Source: Salinarchaeum sp. Harcht-Bsk1 (lineage in GTDB: Archaea > Halobacteriota > Halobacteria > Halobacteriales > Salinarchaeaceae). Taken from it: a stretch of DNA of 64,000 nucleotides. The DNA is taken from contig NC_021313.1 in the NCBI RefSeq assembly GCF_000403645.1, forward strand, positions 1,507,014 to 1,571,013, given 5' to 3'. The notes beneath the pieces were generated by a model, which was given only the letters and a program-made list of their open reading frames with translations, ran no database searches and was not told the DNA's origin. Position numbers and translations under genes: made by a program. Within the stretch, counting starts at the first letter, position 1. Every line of letters begins with the position of its first letter. Of the stretch, positions 44,239-52,230 are shown piece by piece.

Positions 44239-44346
44239 GTGCCGGCTGCGAGGCGAACCGCGGGCTCGCGAGCCCCATCGACGCGCGCTCGGCCATGGCA
44301 GACCAGGGCGACCGCTTTTCGCCCGAGGGTACGAGGAACAGTCCGT

Positions 44347-44607
44347 ATGGGAGTGGTCCAGCGGGTACGCAACGTCCTGTCCGGTGAACGGAATCGCGAG
44401 CGATCGGGTGCGACCGATCGAGACCAGTCGGGGGACCCCGATCTACGAGGGCCGGAATCGGACGACGGGACCGACACGAGGACGACGAACCTCTATCACT
44501 GCGAGCCATGTGGCACCACCTACGTGAGCGACGATCTCGACGCCTGTTCGCAGTGTGGCAACTCGCTCGAGCGCGTCCCCACGGAGCAGGATCTCGGGCT
44601 CGTCTGA
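44347..44607 (+). CDS. 86-residue zinc-ribbon protein
   Basis: From ATG 44347 to TGA 44605-44607. A basic N terminus and an acidic linker precede a rubredoxin-like zinc ribbon, C52-x2-C55 (YHCEPCGTTYV) and C67-x2-C70 (DACSQCGNSLE). Small ribbon proteins of this kind are frequent in haloarchaea. Some affect motility or biofilm, but no role can be given here. It follows the sulfatase-like gene by 108 bases on the same strand. Confidence 0.7.
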   Translation: MGVVQRVRNVLSGERNRERSGATDRDQSGDPDLRGPESDDGTDTRTTNLYHCEPCGTTYVSDDLDACSQCGNSLERVPTEQDLGLV

Positions 44608-44709
44608 CGGACGCACTCCGGGAGTGGACGCCAGTCACCAGCCCGGGACGCTCGTCGATCGTCCCCGCGTCGTGCAGCTGGCTCCCGACGGCGTGGACGG
44701 CCAGCCCGA

Positions 44710-47334
44710 TCAACGGTCTGCGATCTCGCGGGGGAGTGCCTCGTCCTCCGAACGCGGCAGCACGATCGTCACGACGCTCCCGGTGGAATCGCACGCCTCG
44801 AACTGCACGGAGCCGCCCGCGCGACCGGCGATGCGGTCGACGAGCCAGAGGCCCATGCCGCTGCCGTGCAACAGGGGATCGATCTCCTCCTCGCCGTCGA
44901 GAATCGCTCGCTCGGCCTCGGGGATGCCCGGACCGTCGTCCGCGACCCTGACTTCGACGGCGTCCTCCGCGTCGACGACGCTCACGCGAACCGTGGCCGC
45001 GTCGCCGTCGTCGTGGACGAGCGCGTTCTCGACGAGTTCCTCGATCGCCCGTTCGAGCGCGGGGACCGTCCGTAGCACGACCTCGTCGGGAGCCTCGACC
45101 GCGAGCGTCGCCTCGGGGTGGTCCGCCGACGCATTTGCCACGACGCGCCGGACGGCGCTGACGACGTCGACCGCCTCGTGCGACGGGGGATCCGCGAGGA
45201 GGTCGACGATTTCGCGTTGCTTGTCCGCCTGGTCGAGCAGTCGGCGGGCCGAGACCACGATCTGCTCGGCCCCGTGTTCGAGGTCCCCGCTCGTCTCGGC
45301 GGCGATCGTCTCCGCGTAGCCCAGGACCACGTTCAGGTCGTTGTGGAGGTTGTGTCGCAACAGCCGATCGAGCACGACGAGTTGCTGTTCGCGCTCGCGC
45401 TGGGCCGTGACGTCCCGCATCGTGGCGACGACGCCGACGATCTCGTCCGCCCCGAGTGGCTCCAGTGGATAGTAGTGAATCTCGAACGTCTTGGCGGTGT
45501 CCGTGGCGTCGGTGCGCGTCATCTGGTAGTGCACCGTCTCGCCGTCGAGCACGGCCCGGACGTGACGGAGAACGTCCTCCTTTTCGTCGGCGTCGAGGAC
45601 GTCGGGGAGGACTGTTTCGAGGCCGACCCCCCGCAGGTCGACGCCCTCGAGGCCGTGGAAGGTCCGATAGGCCTCGTTCGCGAAGAGGTACTCGAGGTCG
45701 GTGTCGACGGCGGCGATGAGGTCGGAGGCGCCCTCGATCGCTCGCTCGTAGTGGCGGAGCCGTTCCTCCCGTTCCTTCTGCTCGGTGACGTCAATCTGCA
45801 CGGCGACGAACGCCGAGACCTCGCCGTCGGCGTCGGTGATCGGTGCGATCGTCTGCTGACCGTAGTACAGCTCCCCCGACGCCCGCCGGTTGACGACCTC
45901 CTCCGACCAGACCTCGCCGTCGAGGATGCTCTCCCAGAGCGCCTCGAAGTACGACGACGGCATCTCGCCGGAATTCAGGATCTCCGGCGTCCGGCCGATC
46001 GCCGCCTCGGCGTCGTAGCCGGTGATCTCCTCGAAGGCCGGGTTGACGTAGGTGATCGTGCCATCGGGATCGGTCATGTAGACGGCGTGACCGGCGGCCT
46101 CGACTGCGCGACGGAACCGCTCGAGCGAGCGTTCGGTCGTTTTACGCTCGGTGACGTCCTGCTGGAAGCCGACGTAGTGGCTCACCGACCCCTCGTCGTC
46201 GAAGAGGGGTGCGATGGTGACCCGGTTCCAGAACTCGGTACCGTCGCGCCGGTAGTTGCGGAGTTCGACGGTGACGGGCTCCTCCGCCTCGATCGCCTCG
46301 CGCAGCGCCGCGACCGGCTCTTCCCGGGTCCCCTCGCCCTGGAGGAACCGGCAGTTGCGCCCGACGGCCTCCTCGACAGGAACGCCGGTAATCCGCTCGA
46401 ACGCCTCGTTCACGTAGACCAGCGGTTCGTCCGGCCGCGTGGCGTCGGCGATCGTGATGCCGACGGGCGCGTCGTCCATCGCCCGCTCCTTCAGCGCGAG
46501 GTCGTCCGCGAGCACGCGCCGGTCCGTGACGTCCCGGACCACGAGCGCCGCCGCCGGCGGATCGAGCCACGAGACTTTCGTGGCGGTCACCTCGAGGGCG
46601 GCCTCGGCTGCCGTAACGCTGGAAGCACCCACGTCCAGCCCGGCGTCGACGGCCAGTGTCGCGTCGACGCCGTCCAGACGGTCCTCCCCTGCCTGGACCG
46701 CGGCGATGCGATCCACGAGGTCACGGCCATCGGCGGAAGCAGCGTCGTCGAGCGAGAGTAGCTCCCCCACGTGAACGCCGATCGCCGCTTCGGTCGATTC
46801 AAGGCCGAAGAGGGCCGTACCCGCCTGGTTACAGTACTCGATGCGACCGTCCCGCACGAGGGCGATCGTGTCCCGGGCCGCGTCCAGCAACGTCGTCACC
46901 TGCGCCTCGGGGTCGGCGACCGTCGCGTGCTCGCGGTAGTACCGAACGGCGTCGTCGATCACGGTCGCGAGGCGATCCCACTCGTCGGCGTGCTCGCCCC
47001 TGACGACGTACTCCGTGACGCCGGCGGAAATCGCGCGGCTCGCGACCGTCTCGCTCCCCGCGTCGGTGAACAGCACGACGGGGAGCTCCGGCGACCGGGC
47101 ACGGACCGCCTCCAGCAGCGCGATGCCGTCGACGTCGGGCGCGTCGTGGTCGGTGACGACGCAGTCGACGCCGCCCGCTGCGTCGAGGTGCTCGATCGCA
47201 GCCCTGATCGAGGCCGCTGTCGTGATCTGGAAGGAACCCCATCCCTCGAGTCTGTCCCGGCACGTTGCCGCGAGGCCGTCGTCGGCCGCGACGACGAGGA
47301 CGCTGCAGTCTGCGACGTCAACCGAAGACGACAT
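44710..47334 (-). CDS. LOV/PAS sensor histidine kinase with N-terminal receiver-like domain
   Basis: 874 residues from ATG 47334. Order: receiver-like domain 10-130 with D62 in VVTDHDAPDVDG but Arg in place of the usual lysine; a PAS domain about 145-275; a LOV domain about 285-395; PAS domains about 405-520 and 530-645; histidine phosphorylation region LLRHNLHNDLN with H661; and an ATPase domain with ELVENALVHDD (N770), DDGPGIP (799-805) and HGSGMGLWLVD. The LOV domain has every flavin contact: N327-C328-R-F-L-Q332, N360 (LRNYRRDG), N370 (FWN) and Q391 (GFQQDV). C328 would form the light-induced adduct with FMN. No membrane helices, hence a soluble blue-light or redox sensor. Output partner unknown. 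Confidence 0.88.
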   Translation of the reverse strand: MSSSVDVADCSVLVVAADDGLAATCRDRLEGWGSFQITTAASIRAAIEHLDAAGGVDCVVTDHDAPDVDGIALLEAVRARSPELPVVLFTDAGSETVASRAISAGVTEYVVRGEHADEWDRLATVIDDAVRYYREHATVADPEAQVTTLLDAARDTIALVRDGRIEYCNQAGTALFGLESTEAAIGVHVGELLSLDDAASADGRDLVDRIAAVQAGEDRLDGVDATLAVDAGLDVGASSVTAAEAALEVTATKVSWLDPPAAALVVRDVTDRRVLADDLALKERAMDDAPVGITIADATRPDEPLVYVNEAFERITGVPVEEAVGRNCRFLQGEGTREEPVAALREAIEAEEPVTVELRNYRRDGTEFWNRVTIAPLFDDEGSVSHYVGFQQDVTERKTTERSLERFRRAVEAAGHAVYMTDPDGTITYVNPAFEEITGYDAEAAIGRTPEILNSGEMPSSYFEALWESILDGEVWSEEVVNRRASGELYYGQQTIAPITDADGEVSAFVAVQIDVTEQKEREERLRHYERAIEGASDLIAAVDTDLEYLFANEAYRTFHGLEGVDLRGVGLETVLPDVLDADEKEDVLRHVRAVLDGETVHYQMTRTDATDTAKTFEIHYYPLEPLGADEIVGVVATMRDVTAQREREQQLVVLDRLLRHNLHNDLNVVLGYAETIAAETSGDLEHGAEQIVVSARRLLDQADKQREIVDLLADPPSHEAVDVVSAVRRVVANASADHPEATLAVEAPDEVVLRTVPALERAIEELVENALVHDDGDAATVRVSVVDAEDAVEVRVADDGPGIPEAERAILDGEEEIDPLLHGSGMGLWLVDRIAGRAGGSVQFEACDSTGSVVTIVLPRSEDEALPREIADR

Positions 47335-47510
47335 TCCCTGGTTCTTTCGGCGGGGGAGATATACCGCTTCCGGCGATTTCAGCGGTGGAGCGGCAGCCCG
47401 TGCCGATTGTCTGCGCGGTGACGATCCGCCAGCGCCGCCACGGCGGTCCCACCGGCGAATCGAGCGTCGCGACCCTGCCCCTGGCCACACCGATCTGCCC
47501 CTCGCGGTCA

Positions 47511-48980
47511 CTACTCGGACGCAGGTTCGGAGGGCGTGAACTCCGCCACGAGCCCCCTGAGCTCTCCCACCGTCAGCACGTCGAGCACCTGACTCCCGAC
47601 CGCGTAGAACGCCAGGCCGATCCACGGGAGGACGAAGAGATCCACCCACCACGGACCGAGTGGCACCAGCACCCACAGAATCCCGATCGTCGCCAGCCCG
47701 AGGACGGCGACCCGCAGGATCGGCAGCCCGTCCGTCGGCTGGATATCGACCGTCCGCGCGGCGAGGACGTGGGTCACCGCCATCGAGCCGTATGCGATCG
47801 ACGTCGCGATCGCCGCGCCGACGATCCCGAACTCGGGGATCAGGACGAGGTTGAGGACGACGTTCAGGACCACCGCCGTCCCGGTCGCGAGCAGCAGCGT
47901 CCGGAGGTGGCCGCCGGCCTGGAGCACCGGCCAGATGACCCGCGCGATCGCGAAGCCGAGCACGCCGGGCAGGAGCACCCTGAGCGGCAGCACGCTCGCC
48001 TCGTAGGCCGGCCCGAAGTACAGCGTCAGGAACTGCTCGCTGAGGACGAACACACCGGCGACGAGCAGCACGGTGATCACGACGACGTAGCGCAGCATCC
48101 GGGAGAGCAGTGCCGTCAGCTCCCCTGTGGCGTCTTCCTCCCACATGACCGCCGTCGACTGGATCATCACCTGCTCCATCGCCACGGAGACGACCCACAT
48201 GAACTCCGAGACCTGGAGGGCGGCGCGGTAGTGGCCCGTCGTCGCCGCGTCCTCGAAGTAGCTCACGAGCAGAATGTCGACCTTGAACATGCTCGTCAGG
48301 AGCAACACAAGGGCCATCGTCTGGACGCCGAAGCGCAGCAGCGGGCGGCCGTAGATCGAGAAGGCGAGCCGCTTCGGCGACGGGACGAACCCCGCCTCCC
48401 GGAACGCCAGCAGCGTCGAGAGCACGCCGGTCAGCAGGAAGCCGGTCGCGAAGCCAGCGAAGACGCCGGGGACGCCGTAGCCCTCCGCGGCGAGCGTGAG
48501 CCCGACGACGGCCATGACGATCGATCGAACGGGAATGAGCGGCTCGACGATCGCCTCGCGCTTGTAGGCGTGGAGCACGCCGCGGCCGAAGTAGTAGAGC
48601 TGTTCGCCCACCACCGCGCCGAGCATCAGGTAGAGCGCCTGCTGGAGCGGCCCGTCGGTGAACAAGAAAAAGGCCGCCGCGAGCAGCGGAATGCCGACAA
48701 GGAGCATCCCAGCGTGCAGCGCGAACGACGTTGCGATCACCCGGCTCCGGTCCTCGCCCTCCTCGCGGCTGGCGTAGGTCTTCGTCGCCTCGAACAATCC
48801 GAGATTCAGGATCTTCCGGCTCGGCAGGAAGATCGCCATCACGAGCGCGTAGCGGCCGAAGCCGCTCTCGCCGACGGTCCGGACGAGCAAGGGAATGAAC
48901 GCCGCGAAGATCAAGAGCCGCCCGAGGTCTCCCGCGAAGACCGAGAGGTAGCCCTTGAAGATCGCGCCGTCGTCGGCCAT
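47511..48980 (-). CDS. Oligosaccharide flippase (Wzx/MATE-like)
   Basis: 489 residues from ATG 48980, which overlaps the preceding stop by one base. About fourteen membrane helices, with the polysaccharide-transporter features FKGYLSVFAGDLGRLLIFAA at the start and GLFEATKTYASREEGEDRSR in the first cytoplasmic loop, and STAVMWEEDATGELTALLSR before the second bundle. Such proteins turn lipid-linked oligosaccharides to the outer face. The place among glycosyltransferases and sulfatase-like enzymes supports this. It forms an operon with the sulfatase-like gene upstream (48980-50110). Confidence 0.88.
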   Translation of the reverse strand: MADDGAIFKGYLSVFAGDLGRLLIFAAFIPLLVRTVGESGFGRYALVMAIFLPSRKILNLGLFEATKTYASREEGEDRSRVIATSFALHAGMLLVGIPLLAAAFFLFTDGPLQQALYLMLGAVVGEQLYYFGRGVLHAYKREAIVEPLIPVRSIVMAVVGLTLAAEGYGVPGVFAGFATGFLLTGVLSTLLAFREAGFVPSPKRLAFSIYGRPLLRFGVQTMALVLLLTSMFKVDILLVSYFEDAATTGHYRAALQVSEFMWVVSVAMEQVMIQSTAVMWEEDATGELTALLSRMLRYVVVITVLLVAGVFVLSEQFLTLYFGPAYEASVLPLRVLLPGVLGFAIARVIWPVLQAGGHLRTLLLATGTAVVLNVVLNLVLIPEFGIVGAAIATSIAYGSMAVTHVLAARTVDIQPTDGLPILRVAVLGLATIGILWVLVPLGPWWVDLFVLPWIGLAFYAVGSQVLDVLTVGELRGLVAEFTPSEPASE

Positions 48981-50110
48981 TACTCGACGTACCCGAGGTC
49001 CCGCATCTGCTGTTTGAGGTCCTCGTCGACGTCGCTGCGCTCGGCTTCGATCGTCTCGCCGTCACGCGAGAGTTCGAGGTCGGCGTGCTGTGCGACGACC
49101 TTCGTCTCGAAGTCCTGCCAGGCGAGCGTCGCGGAGCCGTGCCACGGCGCGACCGTCAGCGTGTGATTCCGGGCGCCCTGGCCGCCGTTCGCCTCCGGGC
49201 GGACGTCCTTCCCGTGCCACTCCGGCGGAATCGCGTCAGGGCCGGCCTGGTCGGCGAGAATCGAGGGCGCGATGTCCAGCGAGGACAGCGGCGCCTCGAG
49301 GTCGAGGTCGTTCGTCGCCGCCGGCACCGTGATCAGCGCGTCCGCCACGCGGCCCCGCTGGGGCTGGTGGAACCAGACGCCCTCCTCGCCGAACTCGTCG
49401 CCGTGGTCGGAGGTGAAGACGACGATGGGGTCCTCGGCGTCGACGGACTCGACGAGGCGTTCGATTTCGGCGTCGGCACGCTGCAGGGTTGCGCGGTACT
49501 TCTCCTCGATCGTCTCGCGCTCGGCGTCGGTCAGTTTCTCGGGCTTGAACAGCGCCTTCCGATCGACGTCCTTGGGCACCGCGTCGTCGCCGAGACCGTA
49601 GGGCCGGTGGGTGCCCATCAGGTGCAGCCACATGAACCGCGGGCCGTCTTCGGCGTTGAACGCCTCGATGGACTCGTCGATCAGTTCGTCGTCGGGGAGC
49701 CGGTTCGAGAGCTTCGCGTGCGGCGGTTTGAACCGGTGGTACACCTTCCGGATGAGGTCGAACTGCGAGGCGAACTGCCGGATCGGGTTCCCGCGGTTGC
49801 CCGCCTCGGAGAAGTGGTGGTAGACGTCGAACCCCTGGTCGAACCCGAACCGGGCGTCGGTGTGCGGCGAGGAGGAGAGGCCGATCGTCGTGTAGCCGGC
49901 GTCGGAGAACGCCTCCGCGACGGAGGGCTCGACGACGCGGGACTCGACCGCGCCCTGGTAGTTCGACGTGAGGAGGCTCGCGAGAGAGGGTCGGGTGTAG
50001 TGGGCGCCGGTGATCGTCTCGTGGTTGGTGAGCGTGGAGGAGACGTACGGCATCGCGTCGAGGAAATCGTGGCGTACAGAGTCCGCAGAGACGAGGATGA
50101 CGTCGCGCAT
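48980..50110 (-). CDS. Alkaline-phosphatase-superfamily (sulfatase-like) hydrolase 2
   Basis: 376 residues from ATG 50110. Metal-site elements: DVILVSADSVRHDFLDAM with D9 and S10 at the nucleophile position, and IVVFTSDHGDEFGEEGVWFH. It is shorter than copy 1 at 42892 and has Ser where copy 1 has Cys, so the two probably differ in substrate or activity. No signal peptide. The final residues DLKQQMRDLGYVE resemble the end of copy 1 (EEMLADLGYME), showing common descent. Start of a two-gene operon with the flippase, which suggests it modifies the glycan that is exported. Confidence 0.8.
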   Translation of the reverse strand: MRDVILVSADSVRHDFLDAMPYVSSTLTNHETITGAHYTRPSLASLLTSNYQGAVESRVVEPSVAEAFSDAGYTTIGLSSSPHTDARFGFDQGFDVYHHFSEAGNRGNPIRQFASQFDLIRKVYHRFKPPHAKLSNRLPDDELIDESIEAFNAEDGPRFMWLHLMGTHRPYGLGDDAVPKDVDRKALFKPEKLTDAERETIEEKYRATLQRADAEIERLVESVDAEDPIVVFTSDHGDEFGEEGVWFHQPQRGRVADALITVPAATNDLDLEAPLSSLDIAPSILADQAGPDAIPPEWHGKDVRPEANGGQGARNHTLTVAPWHGSATLAWQDFETKVVAQHADLELSRDGETIEAERSDVDEDLKQQMRDLGYVE

Positions 50111-50219
50111 TGGGTGAATGAGTGCGGGAACGTCACTTGAGTCCTGCGCTCTGGAGGCCGAAGTCGGCTGGGATGTGGGATTCGCCGTTCAGGGTGCCCC
50201 TGCAGCAGTGACCACTGCA

Positions 50220-50245
50220 GCAAACACCTCGGAAGCCCCCTCCCG
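50220..50245 (+). repeat. Second copy of the dispersed repeat edge
   Basis: GCAAACACCTCGGAAGCCCC is nearly identical to the left edge of the element at 42452. It is preceded by a short hairpin, GCAGTG/CACTGC at 50204-50217, and followed by GC-rich sequence without a gene. The matching right edge seen in the 42 kb copy is not recognisable here. Confidence 0.4.
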
Positions 50246-50396
50246 CTCGACGATCCTACCTCGCTGCGCGCTTCCCTCGCTCCCTTCGGTCGCTCGGTCC
50301 AGTGCTTGCGTCGGTACGATCGACGAGCGGTCGGCCCCTTCCAGTCCCACCCAGGGTCATGCCAGTGTCGCGAGATGCGGTGGATCTTCCAGTTCG

Positions 50397-50789
50397 CTAC
50401 GCGTGCGCCGGATCCACGGAGCGATCGCCGAGTGGAATGTCCACGTCGATTTCGTCGTACCAGACGACGGGGCGTTTCGCCCGGCCGTCCTGCTCCAGTT
50501 CGAGCAGGCCGTAGTCCTCGAGTTCGCGGACGTTCGCGAGCACGTCCGGCGGGTGACGGTCGACGGCGTCGGCGAGTTCCCTGATGCTCGCCGGTTCCGT
50601 CTGGACGATCGCTTCGAGGAGTTCGAGGTTCGTCCCCCGGAAGATCCGTCCGAACGTCTCTAAATCCTCGATGGCGAGTGTGGGGTCCTGCGAGTCGATA
50701 TCCTCGCCGGCGTCGAGTGCAGCGAGATCCGCCTCGAGGTCGTCGCGGTCGGAGACCGGCTGGATCGTGACGTGGAGTGTCCGGGTCAT
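50397..50789 (-). CDS. HVO_A0114-type winged-helix DNA-binding protein
   Basis: 130 residues from ATG 50789. A short N-terminal strand region (RTLHVTIQPVSDRDDLEADL) precedes a winged helix: TNLELLEAIVQTEPASIREL, then DAVDRHPPDVLANVRELEDY and GLLELEQDGRAKRPVVWYDE. The family is common in haloarchaea and is often the antitoxin or repressor partner of TumE-type toxins. No such toxin gene is visible upstream. There is only a short frame whose stop overlaps this start as ATGA. Probably a transcriptional repressor. Confidence 0.75.
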   Translation of the reverse strand: MTRTLHVTIQPVSDRDDLEADLAALDAGEDIDSQDPTLAIEDLETFGRIFRGTNLELLEAIVQTEPASIRELADAVDRHPPDVLANVRELEDYGLLELEQDGRAKRPVVWYDEIDVDIPLGDRSVDPAHA

Positions 50790-51047
50790 GGCTCGATCAC
50801 CAGTCCGTTCGTGTTACCAGTGATAGGCCGTGGCGACATTGTCGCCCGTCCGTATCCGGAGGTATGCGATCGTCTGTGAAAAACATAGGGACAATCCTAC
50901 CATAGACTGTTGGGCAACCCACGTCGAGGGCTGCAGGACAGTCTCCGCGCTTCCCCAGGTCTGGCACACGGGGGCACGACTACGAACCGTTCCCGCCACG
51001 GGGGAATCGGAGCCAGTACTGAAGGCCGCGAGCGCGTAGATTTGAAT

Positions 51048-51371
51048 ATGCACCTCGGCATCATCCTCGAGACGAACGACCCCGAGCGCGTCTGGAACGC
51101 GTTCCGGCTCGCGAACACCGCCCTCGACGCCGACCACGAGGTCGAGGTCTTCCTCCTCGGCGACGGCGTGGAGGCGCCGGACCTCGAGGCGGAGACGTTC
51201 AACCCCCACGGCGTCATGGTGAAGTACGATCGGGCTGGCGGCGAGCTGTTCGCCTGCGGGACCTGCATGGAGTCCCGGGAGATCGAACCGGACGACCTCC
51301 GGCCCCACTCGACGATGGGCGACTGCCTCCGGATCGTCGAGGACGCGGACGAAGTGCTCACGATCGGCTGA
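51048..51371 (+). CDS. DsrE/DsrF-like sulfur-relay family protein
   Basis: 107 residues from ATG 51048. The DsrE fold is shown by MHLGIILETNDPERVWNAFR, then HEVEVFLLGDGVEAPDLEAE and GELFACGTCMESREIEPDDL. C70 and C73 form a CxxC pair at the position of the reactive cysteine of the family, which carries sulfane sulfur or serves as a redox switch. The gene stands next to a cysteine-rich regulator and a rhodanese-type enzyme on the other side, a grouping that points to sulfur handling. The upstream in-frame residues to 50910 do not look coding. Confidence 0.8.
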   Translation: MHLGIILETNDPERVWNAFRLANTALDADHEVEVFLLGDGVEAPDLEAETFNPHGVMVKYDRAGGELFACGTCMESREIEPDDLRPHSTMGDCLRIVEDADEVLTIG

Positions 51372-51404
51372 CGGGTCGGGAGCGGACGAGCGAACTCGGA
51401 TCGG

Positions 51405-52139
51405 TCAGTCCGCGGGCTGCTCGACCGCGTCCGCGGACTGCACGCCGAGCGGATCCCCACCCGACGACGCCGTCACCAGTCGCAAGAACTGCCCCGCGTT
51501 CGTCAGCAGCTTGTTCTCGGCCTTCCGGAGGTGCTCCTCGAACGTCGAGCGGGCGACCTCGGTCGCGTCGGCCAGCTCCCGCAGCGAGGTGCCGCGGGGC
51601 TGTTCGTAGTAGCCGCGTTCGAGGGCGAATCGGAGCGCCGCGAGCTGGCGGTCGGTCAGGGTCTCGAAGAGCTGGTCGACCGGCGCGAGCATGCTGTGTG
51701 GGAGCTGTTGCTCCGCGATGGCCGTCTTCGAGAGCACCTCGACGTCACGGTCGGCCTCGAGGTCGGCCAGCAGCGCCCGGACGTCGGCCTCGTCGAAAGC
51801 GATCACGCTGTAGTGCTCCCAGCCCTGCCGGTGGATCGTCGGCGGCTGGTAGAGCGCGTTGTGGTCCTCGAAGCGCTGGACGATCGAGTCCTCGAGCGAG
51901 CACAGGCAGGACTGCGTGACCACGTGGAGGCCGCTTTCGTCGACGGACTCGTGGAGGACCGTCCCGAGCGAGCGGATCTCCTCGCGGAGCGCCTCGGTCG
52001 GCGGCTCGGGGGCGGTCACCTCGACCACCTGGCACTCGTCGAGGTACCACTCCTTGATCGTCAGATCCGGGTGGCGCTCGGAGATCTCCCGGTAGGGACA
52101 CTCGTGTTTGACCCGGAAGGAGGCTTCGTGGAGGCTCAT
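51405..52139 (-). CDS. HTH-10 (Bat-type) regulator with four cysteines
   Basis: 244 residues from ATG 52139. The C-terminal HTH-10 domain, LTDRQLAALRFALERGYYEQ then PRGTSLRELADATEVARSTF, is that of bacterio-opsin-activator-like regulators. The N-terminal sensor domain has C14 and C36 (KHECPYREIS, YLDECQVVEV) and C78-x-C80 (TQSCLCSLED), plausible metal or persulfide ligands. It is transcribed divergently from the rhodanese-type gene, with a palindromic operator between the two promoters. It probably senses a sulfur or redox signal and controls that gene and its own; that is inference. Confidence 0.82.
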   Translation of the reverse strand: MSLHEASFRVKHECPYREISERHPDLTIKEWYLDECQVVEVTAPEPPTEALREEIRSLGTVLHESVDESGLHVVTQSCLCSLEDSIVQRFEDHNALYQPPTIHRQGWEHYSVIAFDEADVRALLADLEADRDVEVLSKTAIAEQQLPHSMLAPVDQLFETLTDRQLAALRFALERGYYEQPRGTSLRELADATEVARSTFEEHLRKAENKLLTNAGQFLRLVTASSGGDPLGVQSADAVEQPAD

Positions 52140-52162
52140 CTGCCCCCGACTTGCACCGGCAT

Positions 52163-52203
52163 GGAATTAAGAATGCCGGTCATGTCCGGCACCACCCATA
52201 TGG
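52163..52203. promoter_or_regulatory. Divergent promoter with palindromic operator
   Basis: A perfect inverted repeat, TGCCGG-TCATGT-CCGGCA (52174-52191), lies exactly between two TATA boxes: CTTAATTCC on the minus strand (52163-52171, for the start at 52139) and CATATGG on the plus strand (52197-52203, for the start at 52231). A further half-site CACCGGCAT stands near 52155. Both transcripts would be leaderless. This is the likely binding site of the HTH-10 regulator. Confidence 0.65.
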
Positions 52204-52230
52204 TACGTCTCCCGGTACGAAGCAACACCC

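Noticed and set aside
44710-49065. A minus-strand frame open from 49065 to 44710, suggesting a giant 1451-residue kinase
   Set aside because: The part upstream of 47334 runs through the flippase gene in another frame and is Arg- and Gly-rich without domains. The receiver-like domain begins properly at ATG 47334.
50790-51047. A TumE-type toxin gene expected next to the HVO_A0114-type regulator
   Set aside because: The only frame ending with an ATGA overlap is interrupted by TAG after about 37 codons and shows no toxin-like sequence.
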